Shown: positions 51,866-60,995 of the stretch, piece by piece
Position numbering within the stretch: position 1 is the stretch's first letter
Layout: each line of letters opens with the position of its first letter
NCBI GenBank assembly: GCA_003141555.1
Contig: PLMN01000005.1
Location: forward strand, 1 to 64,000
From: Candidatus Aminicenantota bacterium
GTDB taxonomy: Bacteria > Acidobacteriota > Aminicenantia > Aminicenantales > UBA4085
DNA length: 64,000 bases
Direction of reading: 5' to 3'
Made by a program: the position numbers and the translations under genes
Notes under the pieces: generated by a model
What the model was told of the DNA's origin: nothing
The model's input: only the letters and a program-made list of their open reading frames with translations
Databases searched by the model: none

Positions 51866-53779
51866 CTACTTGGCCACGTGCTTGTCGCCGAGTCTCCTCG
51901 TCACGCCCGTTCGGTCGAAGTACTCAAGCAGGGCGCAAGCGTATTTGCGCGAAACCTGGAGCCTCTCTTTGAGCTCGGCGATCGTGACCTCGCGCCTCTT
52001 CCGCAGCTGGTCGAGCGTCGCCTCGCGCGCCTTTTCCAGGAAGTCCCGATGATAGACGATCTTGGGATCGAGCCGGACGAGGCGGCCCAGCTCCAGCAGT
52101 CCGTGCATCACGCTCTTGAACACGCGCTCGTGCAGGCCCAGCTTCCGGCAGACGTCGTCCTCGGACGGCGTCTCGAAGCGGGCCCGCTTGAACTCGGCCT
52201 CGACCCGGAGGGCAAGCTCGAGGTCCTTGGTCGAGACCGTGGCTTCGCGGCCCGGCAGGCCGATCGCGTTCTCCCGCCGCTCGAGCGACGCCTTCTCGAT
52301 CAGCCCGTCCAGCGTCCACTTGAACAAGGCTTCGTCCGCCCCCTGGACGAACTGCGTCCGGAGGTCGGCCAAGGGCATCGCGGCGCTGGCCGGGTTGGCT
52401 TTGAAGAAGCGCCGGACGAGGTCGAGCATCCGCTCGCTCTGCCGCTCCGCGTCCTCGCGGAGGACGACGTCGCCTTTCTCCGTCGGCAGGGCGACGATCG
52501 TCCCCGCGGCGAGGAGCTCGGCGAAGGCGGCCTTTACGTCCTCGGCCCGCTTCCCGAATTCGCGGGCGGCGTCACGCGGCGCCAGCGGCCGCGGCGCCCG
52601 CTTCCGGAGGGCCTGCTCGACAATCGACGCGAGCGGGCCTTCCCATCGCTTCACTCCCTCGATCGCCTTCGGGTCGAAGCGCTTGTGCCGCGGCGGAGAA
52701 ACGTCGAGGATCTCGCCGCCGCCGATCGTCATGACCGGCGAAAAGGTGCGGATGATGAACCGGTCGCCGTGCAGGGCGGCCGTCGGCGACTCCAGCACGA
52801 ACTGGGCGAGGACGGACTCCCCCGGTTGGGCCTTCTCCTTTTCGAGGAGGATGACCCGGGCGATGACCTCGTCCGTGCCGGTGTGGAGCCGGACCCGGTC
52901 GCGCGTCTTGAGCTCCTTCGGATCGTCCGCCAGCAGCCGCAGCCGGGCGTCGATCCGCGTCGCGGGCGTGAGGAAGCCCGGCGCGGCCGCGACCTGGCCG
53001 CGGCGGAGGGCGTCCTTGTCGACGTCCTGGAGATTCAGGGCCGTCCGCCGCCCGATCTCCGAACGGTCGCGCTTCTCCTTGTGGACCTGGACGCCCCGGA
53101 CCTTGACCTCGAGCCTCTCCGGAAGAATCTCGATCCGGTCGCCGGCCCTGACCCCGCCCGAGAGGATCGTCCCGGCGATGACCGTCCCGAAGCCGTGCAT
53201 GACGAAGACGCGGTCGACGGGCATCCGGAAGATCCCGCAGTCCGGGCGCCGTTCGACGCGCCGCCCGACGTCCCTCAACGCCGCGGTCAGGGCGTCGAGG
53301 CCGGCCCGCGTCACGGACGAGACCGGGATGACCGGGGCCGATTCCAGGAATGAGCCGGCGACGAAACTCCGGACCTCCGCCTCGAGCTCGAGGAGGCGCA
53401 TCTCGTCCACGAGGTCGGACTTCGTCAGGGCGACGATCCCGCGATTCACGCCGAGGAGACGCAGGATGTCGAAATGCTCCCGCGTCTGGACCGAGATGCC
53501 CTCGTCGGCGGCGATGATGAAGACCGCCGCGTCGACATGGCTCGCCCCCGCGACCATCGTCTTGACGAACTTCTCGTGGCCCGGGACGTCGATGAAGACG
53601 ATCTGCTTCTCATAGTCGGGAATGTCGAGGAAGACGAAGCCCAGCTCGATCGTCATCCCCCGCTCTTTTTCCTCGGGCAGGGCGTCGGGATCGATGCCGG
53701 TCAGGGCCTTGACGAGCGAGCTCTTGCCGTGGTCGATATGGCCCGCCGTGCCGACGATGACATGCTCTTTTTCGGCCAT
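51866..53779 (-). CDS. selB: Selenocysteine-specific elongation factor SelB
   Basis: Protein of 637 residues. G1 is [13 protein letters not shown], then G3 DVPGHEKF and G4 TKSD. EF-Tu-like beta domains follow, and the C-terminal winged-helix repeats (about 380-637) bind the SECIS hairpin. It carries Sec-tRNA-Sec to UGA codons. Its ATG shares one base with the selD stop (TAATG), so translation is coupled. It is the last gene of the selA-selD-selB operon. Confidence 0.96.
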   Translation of the reverse strand: MAEKEHVIVGTAGHIDHGKSSLVKALTGIDPDALPEEKERGMTIELGFVFLDIPDYEKQIVFIDVPGHEKFVKTMVAGASHVDAAVFIIAADEGISVQTREHFDILRLLGVNRGIVALTKSDLVDEMRLLELEAEVRSFVAGSFLESAPVIPVSSVTRAGLDALTAALRDVGRRVERRPDCGIFRMPVDRVFVMHGFGTVIAGTILSGGVRAGDRIEILPERLEVKVRGVQVHKEKRDRSEIGRRTALNLQDVDKDALRRGQVAAAPGFLTPATRIDARLRLLADDPKELKTRDRVRLHTGTDEVIARVILLEKEKAQPGESVLAQFVLESPTAALHGDRFIIRTFSPVMTIGGGEILDVSPPRHKRFDPKAIEGVKRWEGPLASIVEQALRKRAPRPLAPRDAAREFGKRAEDVKAAFAELLAAGTIVALPTEKGDVVLREDAERQSERMLDLVRRFFKANPASAAMPLADLRTQFVQGADEALFKWTLDGLIEKASLERRENAIGLPGREATVSTKDLELALRVEAEFKRARFETPSEDDVCRKLGLHERVFKSVMHGLLELGRLVRLDPKIVYHRDFLEKAREATLDQLRKRREVTIAELKERLQVSRKYACALLEYFDRTGVTRRLGDKHVAK

Positions 53780-55092
53780 TACCTGACCTTCTTCTTGGGC
53801 GGAGGAGATTCCTTGCTTCGCTCGGAATGACGCTTACGGTTGTTGCGAGGAGTGGCGCTCTTGCGCCGCGACGAAGCAGTCCCTTCTTTATCCTGATGCG
53901 GGCTTTTCGCTAAGACGATCTTTCCCTCGGATTTTCGCGTGATCCGGCCGATGATCGCCGCCTTAACCGCGCCCTTGGCCCGGAGCCTGGCCAAAACGCG
54001 CGCCGCCTTGGCCTCCGGGACGCACATCAGCAGGCCGCCCGACGTCTGCGGGTCGTAGAGCAGGTCCTCGAATTCCTGGCCGACGTCGTCCGCCCGCTCG
54101 ACCCGCCGCGCAGCCGCCTCGCGGTTGCGCTCCGCCGCGCCCGAGATGACGCCGTCCCGGAGCAGCCCCAGGACGCCCGGGAAAACGGGCAGCGCATTCG
54201 CCCAGATCTCGGCCATGACGCCGCTCTGGACGGAGATCTCGCCCAAGTGGCCGGCAAGGCCGAAGCCCGTCACGTCCGTGGCGCACCGGACGCCGGCCGC
54301 GGTCATGACCTCGGCGGCGCCGCGGTTGAGCGCGGCCATCGACCGGCCGGCGGCGCGGATCCAGGCCGGCCTGGCCTTCCCGATCTGAGCGGCGAAGCAG
54401 ATCGCCCCCGTGCCCAGAGGCTTGGTCAGGATGAGGGAATCGCCCGGCCGGGCCGCGGCGTTGGTGACGATCTTCTTCGGGTGGACGACGCCCGTCACGG
54501 CGAAGCCGAATTTGATCTCCTTGTCCTTGAGGCTGTGGCCGCCGACGACGACCGTCCCAGCCTCCCGGAGCGCGTCGATCCCGCCCTGGAGCATGCGGTT
54601 CATGACCCGGGGGCTGAGCTTCTCGATGGGGAAGGCGACGATCGAAAGCGCGGTGAGCGGCCGGCCGCCCATGGCATAGACGTCGCTCACGGAGTTGGCC
54701 GCGGCGATCCGGCCGAAGAGATAGGCATCGTCGACGCACGGGGTGAAGACATCCACGGTCTGGACGAGGGCCAGCGCGGGGCCGAGCTTGTAGACACCGG
54801 CGTCATCGCACGTCTCGGCGCTGACCAGGACCCGCCGGTCGAAGACCCGCGGTAATCCGGCGAGGGCCTTCCGGAGGTCCTCCCGGCCGATCTTGGAGGC
54901 GCATCCCGCGTTTTCAACGAACTGCGTCAGGGGAGCGTCCTCGGCCGCGTCGTCCTCGCGCTCGCCCGAGCATAGGCAGACGTTCTTCCGCTTGAAGAGG
55001 TCGCAGGGGCAGGGCTCCTTGGGATTGCAGATGCAGCGGCCGAGCTTGATCGATCGGCCCATCACCCGGGCCCGCTTTTCGAAATCGATCAT
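53779..55092 (-). CDS. selD: Selenide, water dikinase (selenophosphate synthetase)
   Basis: Protein of 437 residues; usual SelD length is about 345. The catalytic pair is Cys64 and Lys67 in NAGCASKIG (the E. coli Cys17/Lys20 equivalent; the second cysteine of GCGCK is serine here). [10 protein letters not shown] and [20 protein letters not shown] follow the family. Two additions stand out. The N-terminal 55 residues carry three CxC motifs (Cys20/22, 28/30, 39/41). The C-terminal 45 residues are basic and derive partly from a dispersed repeat (RHSERSKES). It overlaps selA by 4 bases and selB by 1. Confidence 0.94.
   Translation of the reverse strand: MIDFEKRARVMGRSIKLGRCICNPKEPCPCDLFKRKNVCLCSGEREDDAAEDAPLTQFVENAGCASKIGREDLRKALAGLPRVFDRRVLVSAETCDDAGVYKLGPALALVQTVDVFTPCVDDAYLFGRIAAANSVSDVYAMGGRPLTALSIVAFPIEKLSPRVMNRMLQGGIDALREAGTVVVGGHSLKDKEIKFGFAVTGVVHPKKIVTNAAARPGDSLILTKPLGTGAICFAAQIGKARPAWIRAAGRSMAALNRGAAEVMTAAGVRCATDVTGFGLAGHLGEISVQSGVMAEIWANALPVFPGVLGLLRDGVISGAAERNREAAARRVERADDVGQEFEDLLYDPQTSGGLLMCVPEAKAARVLARLRAKGAVKAAIIGRITRKSEGKIVLAKSPHQDKEGTASSRRKSATPRNNRKRHSERSKESPPPKKKVR
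53796..53883. repeat. Dispersed repeat (HSERSKES type) inside the 3' end of selD
   Basis: The minus-strand sequence contains CGTCATTCCGAGCGAAGC followed by AAGGAATCTCC, preceded by GACTGCTTCGTCGCGGC. This signature, read as RHSERSKES, is a common intergenic repeat in diverse bacterial genomes. Here it is translated as the last 30 or so residues of SelD. The inverted partner arm typical of complete elements is partly degraded. Confidence 0.55.
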
Positions 55093-56498
55093 GGCCGCAG
55101 CGCCTTTCGGATCGCACCGGCGACGGCCGCGTCCTCGACGGGCCGGATGGTCCGGAAATCGAACAGCACGGCGTCCTTGTGGATGCGGGCATAGACCGGC
55201 GGTCGGCCGAGGCGCAGGGCGCGGGCCAGGTCATCGGGTCCCACGCCAGCCGGCGCGACCGAGAGACAGATCGTGGGGATCGTCTCGACCGGGACCGATC
55301 CGCTCCCGACCTGGGATCCGCTCTCGACGACATCGAACTGCGCCTTGTCCGAGAGGTCTTTGGCCAGCCCCTTCCCGACGCGGCCCGCCCGTCGGCGGAG
55401 TCCTCCCAGATCGAGCGAAAGCATGCGGTAAAGGGGATGGACCTCGACGAGCTTGTCCGGGGTCAGGAAGAGTTTGAGCGTGGCTTCCAGGGCGGCGATC
55501 GTCAGCTTGCCGCAGCGGAAGGCGCGGGCCAGGGGGTCCTTCTTGATGCGGGCGACGTGCTCCGCTTTGCCCGCGATGAGGCCGGACTGCGGGCCGCCGA
55601 TGAGCTTGTCTCCGCTGAAGCAGACGACGTCGGCCCCGGCCGCGACGCTCCGGGCGACCATCGGCTCCGGTTCGAGCCCGAAGGCCCGGAGGTCGACGAG
55701 CGCCCCGCTTCCCAGGTCGTCGATGACGGGCAGGCCGCGCTTCCGGCCGAGCTCGACGAGCTCCTCGATCCCCGGCTCGGCGGTGAAGCCCACGATCCGG
55801 TAGTTGCTGTGGTGGACGCGGAGGATCGCTCCCGTGGCCTCGCCGATCGCGGCCTCGTAATCGCGGAGATGGGTCTTGTTGGTCGTCCCGACCTCGCGCA
55901 GGACGGCGCCGCTCATGCTCATGACGTCGGGCATCCGGAACGAGCCGCCGATCTCGACGAGCTGCCCGCGCGAGACGATGACCTCCTTGCCCTTGGCCAG
56001 GGCGTGGAGGATGAGCACGGTCGCGGCCGCGTTGTTGTTGACCAGGGTCGCGGCCTCGGCGCCCGTCAGCTCGGCCAGCAGCCGGCCGACGCGCGCGTCG
56101 CGCTGCCCGCGCCGGCCGGTCTCGGGATCGAGGGCCAGGGTGCAATAGCCCTGGGCCGCGTCGTCGAGCGCCCGGCGGGCGGCTTCGGAAAGCACGGCCC
56201 GGCCCAGCCCGGAGTGCATGAGGATCCCCGTAGCGTTGATCGCCCGCTCGAGCGAGGCGCCATACGTCGCTTCGAGGCGGGCCTCGATCCGGCCAAGGAT
56301 GCGGTCCGGGGCCGGCGCCTCTTCGCCGGGGGTCGCGGTAGCGTCGTCCTCGCGGGCGGCCGCCCGCAGGGCGTCGAGCGCGGCCCGGCATTCCTTGAGA
56401 AAAGCCTCGCGGCCGAAGCGCCCGACGAGCGAGCGGCCGGAGGCGTCCTCGAGAAGCGATTCGACCGAGGGAAGCTTGCGGAGCAGGGTATCGTTCAT
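55089..56498 (-). CDS. selA: L-seryl-tRNA(Sec) selenium transferase
   Basis: Protein of 469 residues, the usual SelA length. The N-terminal tRNA-binding domain starts LLRKLPSVESLLED; the PLP lysine is Lys298 in SGDKLIGGPQSGLI; NNNAAATVLIL and GSGALVDL match the SelA core. It converts Ser-tRNA-Sec to Sec-tRNA-Sec using selenophosphate from SelD. It is the first gene of the operon; its stop overlaps the selD start (ATGA). Confidence 0.96.
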   Translation of the reverse strand: MNDTLLRKLPSVESLLEDASGRSLVGRFGREAFLKECRAALDALRAAAREDDATATPGEEAPAPDRILGRIEARLEATYGASLERAINATGILMHSGLGRAVLSEAARRALDDAAQGYCTLALDPETGRRGQRDARVGRLLAELTGAEAATLVNNNAAATVLILHALAKGKEVIVSRGQLVEIGGSFRMPDVMSMSGAVLREVGTTNKTHLRDYEAAIGEATGAILRVHHSNYRIVGFTAEPGIEELVELGRKRGLPVIDDLGSGALVDLRAFGLEPEPMVARSVAAGADVVCFSGDKLIGGPQSGLIAGKAEHVARIKKDPLARAFRCGKLTIAALEATLKLFLTPDKLVEVHPLYRMLSLDLGGLRRRAGRVGKGLAKDLSDKAQFDVVESGSQVGSGSVPVETIPTICLSVAPAGVGPDDLARALRLGRPPVYARIHKDAVLFDFRTIRPVEDAAVAGAIRKALRP

Positions 56499-56517
56499 GG
56501 GGTCCTCGCGGGGCGGA

Positions 56518-57555
56518 TCAACGGATCATGAAGCCGGCTTTGAACGGGTCGTCCGGGGGAAAGAGAAATTCATGGCGGCCGGTGATATGGGCCGAGCCGG
56601 CGACCTCGGGGATGACGGCCCTGTGCCGGCCGATCACGACCTCCTCCACGACTCGCCCCGTGAAGCGGCTGCCGACGATGCTCTCGATGACGATGCGCCG
56701 ACCGAGCTTGAGCTCTCCCTTGGCGTGATGGATGGCCAGCCGGGCGCTGACGCCGGTCCCCGTGGGGCTGCGATCCACCTCGCCCTCGGCGAAGACGCAC
56801 ACGTTCCGGCTGTGGGCGCCTCGCCCGAGCGGGGGCCCGGTGAAGATCGTGCCGTAGAGGAAATTCAGGTCCTTCTCGAACGGATGAACGATCCTGCGCT
56901 TCGCGGCGACCGCCCGCTTGACCGCCATGCCGGCTTCGATCAGACGGCGGGCGTTGTCGGGCGTGAGCGCCAGGCCGAGGGCGGCGGCTTCGACGAACGC
57001 GTAGAATGCGCCCCCGAAGGCGAGGTCGTATTTCACCTTGCCCAGGCCCGGGACGGCGACGGTCTCGCCCAAGCCGAGGACGAACGACGGGACGTTAAGG
57101 AAGCGGACCGAGGTGACCTTCCTGTATCGGCGGCCGCGGACGGCCGCGAACGCGGTCACGAGGCCGGCCGGCGTGTCGATGAGAATTTTCGTCTCTGGGG
57201 CCTTCGCCGGGACCATCCCCGTCTCGGCGGCCACGGTGGCCAGGGCGATAATGCCGTGGCCGCACATCGTGCTCAGGCCCTCGTTGTGGAGGAAGAGGAC
57301 GCCGAGGTCGGCCCCGCGCGTGACGGGCCGCGTGATCAGGGCCCCGTACATGTCCGCGTGGCCGCGCGGCTCCCACATCAGGCCCCGCCGGAGCGCGTCC
57401 CAGCTGTCCCGGACGTAGCGCCGCTTGGCGAGCATAGTCTTGCCGGGGATGCGCGGCAAGCCGCCGACCACGATCCGGAGCGGCTCGCCGCCCGCGTGGG
57501 CGTCGATTGTCCGGACGGGTTTCCAGATCCGGGGAGGGGTCCAGGCAGCTTTCAT
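56518..57555 (-). CDS. Trans-3-hydroxy-L-proline dehydratase (proline racemase family)
   Basis: Protein of 345 residues. The first catalytic cysteine is Cys98 in STMCGHG. The second site, Cys in racemases and 4-hydroxyproline epimerases (DRSPCGTG), is Thr265 here (DRSPTGTG). A Cys/Thr pair is the mark of trans-3-hydroxy-L-proline dehydratases, including human L3HYPDH (about 354 residues). It would form pyrroline-2-carboxylate in hydroxyproline catabolism. ATG 57555 follows AAAAGGA with 8-base spacing. The gene lies 19 bases upstream of selA, so it may share its transcript. Confidence 0.8.
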   Translation of the reverse strand: MKAAWTPPRIWKPVRTIDAHAGGEPLRIVVGGLPRIPGKTMLAKRRYVRDSWDALRRGLMWEPRGHADMYGALITRPVTRGADLGVLFLHNEGLSTMCGHGIIALATVAAETGMVPAKAPETKILIDTPAGLVTAFAAVRGRRYRKVTSVRFLNVPSFVLGLGETVAVPGLGKVKYDLAFGGAFYAFVEAAALGLALTPDNARRLIEAGMAVKRAVAAKRRIVHPFEKDLNFLYGTIFTGPPLGRGAHSRNVCVFAEGEVDRSPTGTGVSARLAIHHAKGELKLGRRIVIESIVGSRFTGRVVEEVVIGRHRAVIPEVAGSAHITGRHEFLFPPDDPFKAGFMIR

Positions 57556-57619
57556 CGTCTTATCCTTTTCCACGCCGGCGCGGAGGCCCGCAATGCGGTC
57601 GGCTTCGGTCGTCAGGATA

Positions 57620-58159
57620 TCACTTGCCGGCGCAAGTCTGGTCGGTCTTTTGGAGCTTCGACATGTCGAAGCCCTTGCCCGCCGTCCGGTCCACGATCTG
57701 CTGGTAGAGGCCAAGGTCCATCTGCGGCGTCCGGCTCAGGATCCAGAGGTATTTCCGGTTGGGAGCGCCGACTACGACATAGCTGTAATCTTCGGCCAGG
57801 TCGATGATCCAATAGTCCCCCCGGAACGGCCAGAAGAACTGGACCCGGAGCTTGGCGTTGTTGCTCCCCTCGACGACGAAGGCCTTGCCCTCGGCCGTTT
57901 TGACCTTCCCCTCGGCGCTGTCCTTGCGACAGGTGTTGAGCACCCGGACATACCCCTTGTCGGTCATGGAGTATTCGGCCGCCGAACAATGGCAGCCCTT
58001 CTCGAACGTCTGGGGAAAAGCCGCGATCTCATACCATTTCCCCATGTATCTCTGGAGGTCGACCGAAGGCACGGTGATGAGCGGCTTGTCGGCGGCAGGG
58101 GAGGATTTCGCCGTGGCCAGGAGGCCGAACGCGAGAATTGCCATCAATATCATTCTCAT
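57620..58159 (-). CDS. blc: Bacterial lipocalin (Blc-like), exported
   Basis: Protein of 179 residues with a signal peptide (MRMILMAILAFGLLATA). The lipocalin signature is DLQRYMGKWYEIAAFP; CHCSAAEYSMTDKGYVRVLNTCR and the strand FFWPFRGDYWIIDLAEDYSYVVVGAP follow Blc, and the C-terminal TDQTC supplies a probable disulfide partner. Unlike E. coli Blc it has no lipobox cysteine, so it should be soluble in the periplasm. It binds lipids or lysophospholipids in known cases. ATG 58159 places the signal at the N-terminus. Confidence 0.87.
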   Translation of the reverse strand: MRMILMAILAFGLLATAKSSPAADKPLITVPSVDLQRYMGKWYEIAAFPQTFEKGCHCSAAEYSMTDKGYVRVLNTCRKDSAEGKVKTAEGKAFVVEGSNNAKLRVQFFWPFRGDYWIIDLAEDYSYVVVGAPNRKYLWILSRTPQMDLGLYQQIVDRTAGKGFDMSKLQKTDQTCAGK

Positions 58160-58261
58160 GGGGGCATTATCTCCGAGAACCAGGCGGGGGTCAACGGGGC
58201 ATGCGCCCATTATCTCTTGCCTTATGCGTCATTTTAAGCAAATATATTGTCCTTAACGACG

Positions 58262-58723
58262 ATGAACAAGACGCCATCTCAGGACAAGCCCACCCGGATC
58301 CTTTTCGTCTGCCGGGCCAACATGTGCCGCAGCCCCATGGCCGAGATCATCGCCCGGGACTTCTACGGAAATGACCTCGAGGCCGACAGCGCCGGCGTCG
58401 CCCCCGTCCTTGGCCCGATCTATCCGGATACGCTCGATTACATCCGCGACCTCCTCCACGCCGATCTCACCGGCCATGAGCCGAGGCACGTTCTGGAATT
58501 TCCGATCGCCCGCTACGATTATATCATCGCCATGGACTCGTCGGTCTTCATGGCCCTGACCGAGATGCGGGAAATCCCGAAGGACAAGCTTTACGGCTGG
58601 GACATCCCCGACCCCTGCGGCCTCGGCGCGGACGCCTACCGGCGCACTGCGCGGGCCATCGAGTCCAGCCTGGAGAGGTTCCTCCAGAACCGGGACATGG
58701 AAAAAGCTTTCCCGGGGCGCTGA
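58262..58723 (+). CDS. Low-molecular-weight protein tyrosine phosphatase/arsenate reductase-like
   Basis: Protein of 153 residues. The P-loop C-x5-R-S is FVCRANMCRSPMAE (Cys17, Arg23). The general acid is in WDIPDP. ADSAGVAPV matches the family strand after the loop. It is more like LMW tyrosine phosphatases such as Wzb than ArsC, since the paired redox cysteines are not evident. There is no Shine-Dalgarno sequence before ATG 58262; an in-frame TTG at 58247 is the alternative. Confidence 0.82.
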   Translation: MNKTPSQDKPTRILFVCRANMCRSPMAEIIARDFYGNDLEADSAGVAPVLGPIYPDTLDYIRDLLHADLTGHEPRHVLEFPIARYDYIIAMDSSVFMALTEMREIPKDKLYGWDIPDPCGLGADAYRRTARAIESSLERFLQNRDMEKAFPGR

Positions 58724-58806
58724 CCGCAGGATGACAGATCAGCCCATGCCCTCCGCCCGAACACTGGTGATCTTCCCCCGGGTGTTCAAGAAATAAGGAG
58801 AGAGAT

Positions 58807-60072
58807 ATGTTCGACAACGCCAAGATCCGCCATCAGTTCCCCGCCCTGCACGGCGGGGCGGTTTTCCTCGACAACCCGGGCGGGACCCAGGCCGTCAAGA
58901 ACTGCATGGACCGGATGATCGAATACCTCATCGAGTCCAACGCCAACCACGAGGGCGCGTTCAAGACCAGCCGGGACTCCGATGAGATGATCGACAAGGC
59001 GCGCGCGTCCGCGGCCGATTTCCTGAACGCCGCCCGACCCGAGGAAATCTCCTTCGGCCAGAACATGACCAGCCTGACCTTCCATATCAGCCGGTCCCTG
59101 GGACGCCGCTTCGCCCCCGGCGACGAGATCATCGTCACCCGCCTCGACCACGACGCCAACATCGCCCCCTGGCTCCTCATGGCCGAGGATCGGGGCTGCA
59201 TCATCCGCTGGGTGGACTTCCATCCCGAGGACGGCACCCTGGATCTCGACGGCTTCCGGGCCGCCCTCGCCGGAAAGCCGAAGCTCGTGGCCGTCGGCTA
59301 CGCCTCGAACGCCCTGGGCACGATCAACCCCGTGGCCGAGATCGTCAAGCTCGCCCACGCGGCCGGGGCGCTGGTCTTCGTCGACGCCGTCCACTACGCG
59401 CCCCACGGCCCGATCGACGTCCAGGCGCTGGGTTGCGACTTCCTGGCCTGCTCGGCCTACAAGTTCTTCGGCCCCCACCTTGGGCTCCTCTACGGCCGGG
59501 CCGACCTCCTTGACGGTCTGTTCGCCTACAAGGTCCGGCCCTCGTCCGACCGACTGCCGGGCAAATTCGAGACCGGCACCCAGAACCACGAGGCAATCGC
59601 GGGGCTCGCCGGGACGTTCGACTACCTCGACTGGGTCGGCCAGCACTTCGCCGCTTCCCATGCGGCCGCCTATGACAAGGCGTTCCAGGGCCGCGCCCTC
59701 CACCTGAAGCAGGCCATGGCCGTCATCCGGAGCTACGAGTCCGACCTCGCTTTGGCGCTTTTCAACGCGATCCGCGATGTCCCGGGGACGACAATCTACG
59801 GCCTCACCGACGAGAAGCGGTTCGCCGAGCGCGTCCCGACCTTCGCCTTCCGGGTGAAGGGCTTCACACCCCGCCAGGTCGCCGAAAAGCTCGACGCCGA
59901 GGGCATCTACGTCTGGGACGGCAATTACTACGCTCTCGAAGTGACCCTGCGGTTGGGCGTGGAAAACTCGGGCGGGATGGTTAGGACCGGGGCGGTGCAT
60001 TATAATACCAGAGAAGAGATCGAGAAGTTCGGGAAAGCGCTTCACAAGTTGACCGCAGAGGAGTCATCATGA
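58807..60072 (+). CDS. Cysteine desulfurase-like class V aminotransferase
   Basis: PLP enzyme of 421 residues. FLDNPGGTQAVKNCMDRM begins the fold; DHDANIAPW, VDAVHYAPHGPIDVQALG and the PLP lysine segment CSAYKFFGPHLGLLYG are as in the cysteine desulfurase-like (TIGR01976) group. The usual mobile-loop catalytic cysteine of NifS/IscS is not apparent near residue 330, so desulfurase activity is doubtful. AAGGAGAG precedes the ATG. The stop overlaps the SDR start by 4 bases. The selenocysteine genes nearby make a selenocysteine lyase role worth considering, but nothing in the sequence supports it directly. Confidence 0.78.
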   Translation: MFDNAKIRHQFPALHGGAVFLDNPGGTQAVKNCMDRMIEYLIESNANHEGAFKTSRDSDEMIDKARASAADFLNAARPEEISFGQNMTSLTFHISRSLGRRFAPGDEIIVTRLDHDANIAPWLLMAEDRGCIIRWVDFHPEDGTLDLDGFRAALAGKPKLVAVGYASNALGTINPVAEIVKLAHAAGALVFVDAVHYAPHGPIDVQALGCDFLACSAYKFFGPHLGLLYGRADLLDGLFAYKVRPSSDRLPGKFETGTQNHEAIAGLAGTFDYLDWVGQHFAASHAAAYDKAFQGRALHLKQAMAVIRSYESDLALALFNAIRDVPGTTIYGLTDEKRFAERVPTFAFRVKGFTPRQVAEKLDAEGIYVWDGNYYALEVTLRLGVENSGGMVRTGAVHYNTREEIEKFGKALHKLTAEESS

Positions 60073-60995
60073 AGATCCTTGTCACCGGCGGCTCCGGCTT
60101 CATCGGCTCGCACATCGTCGACGTGCTCCTCGAGCAGGGTCACCAGGTCAAGATCTACGACGTCGAGAGTCCGAAGTACGGGCAAGCCTGCGAATTCGTC
60201 AAGGCCGACGTCATGGACATCGTCCGACTGGTCCGGGAATCCGCCGGGCAGGACGCGATCTACCATATCGCCGCCGAGGCCAACGTTAACCGCTTCCATG
60301 ACAGCCCGTTCTATTCCAATTTCATCACCTCGGGCGGCACGATCAACGCCCTCGAGGCCGCCCGGACGAGCGGCGTCGGCCGGGTCCTGCTTGCTTCGAC
60401 CGAGTGGGTCTACGGCAGCGACCCGGGCAACCCGGACGTCGTCATCACCGAAGAAACGCCGATGACGGACCACCCCGACCACATCTACACCTCGGCCAAG
60501 ATCGCGGCGGAGCTCTTCTGCAAGAACTACCACCAGATGTACGGCGTGAACCAGACCATCATGCGCTTCGGGATCCCCTTCGGCGAACGGGCGCGCCCCG
60601 AGACGGTGACGCCGATCTTCATCCGCAAGATCCTGAAGGGCGAGGAGATCACGGTCCACGGCGACGGGAGCCAGACCCGGCAGTTCATCTACGTCAAGGA
60701 CTTGGCCCGGGGCTGCGCGGCCTGCCTGAAGCCCCAGGCGGCCAACGAGATCCTCAACCTTAACGGCCGGGACCGGATCAGCGTCGTGGACATCATCCGG
60801 AACCTGGAGGAGATCCTGGGCCGAAAGGCCCGGCTGACGTTCATCGAGCAGCGGTCGGGCCAGTTCAAGGGGCGCCTGATCTCGTCCGAGAAGGCCAAGC
60901 GCCTCCTCGGCTGGGAGACGCAATTCAGCTACCGGGAGGCGCTCGAAAATTACGCCCGGGGATTCGCGGCCGGGAAAGGCGCGGGGCAGAGATGA
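60069..60995 (+). CDS. NAD-dependent sugar epimerase/dehydratase (extended SDR)
   Basis: Protein of 308 residues. The NAD-binding motif is VTGGSGFIGSHI; the catalytic set is Ser/Thr in LLASTEWVYGS and Tyr-x3-Lys in HIYTSAKIAAE. FGIPFGERARPETVTPIFI and DGSQTRQFIYVKDLARG are as in UDP-glucose 4-epimerase-like enzymes. It is coupled to both neighbours through ATGA overlaps, so the three proteins are probably made together for one pathway. Confidence 0.87.
   Translation: MKILVTGGSGFIGSHIVDVLLEQGHQVKIYDVESPKYGQACEFVKADVMDIVRLVRESAGQDAIYHIAAEANVNRFHDSPFYSNFITSGGTINALEAARTSGVGRVLLASTEWVYGSDPGNPDVVITEETPMTDHPDHIYTSAKIAAELFCKNYHQMYGVNQTIMRFGIPFGERARPETVTPIFIRKILKGEEITVHGDGSQTRQFIYVKDLARGCAACLKPQAANEILNLNGRDRISVVDIIRNLEEILGRKARLTFIEQRSGQFKGRLISSEKAKRLLGWETQFSYREALENYARGFAAGKGAGQR

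Noticed and set aside
55179-56531. 450-codon plus-strand frame opposite selA
   Set aside because: The real gene is selA on the other strand, with an intact PLP site; the plus-strand translation has no recognisable domain.
58541-58645. Second copy of the tRNA-Sec 3' end as an attachment site
   Set aside because: I scanned by eye for GATTCCCACATCCTCCCGCC elsewhere in the window and found no convincing repeat.
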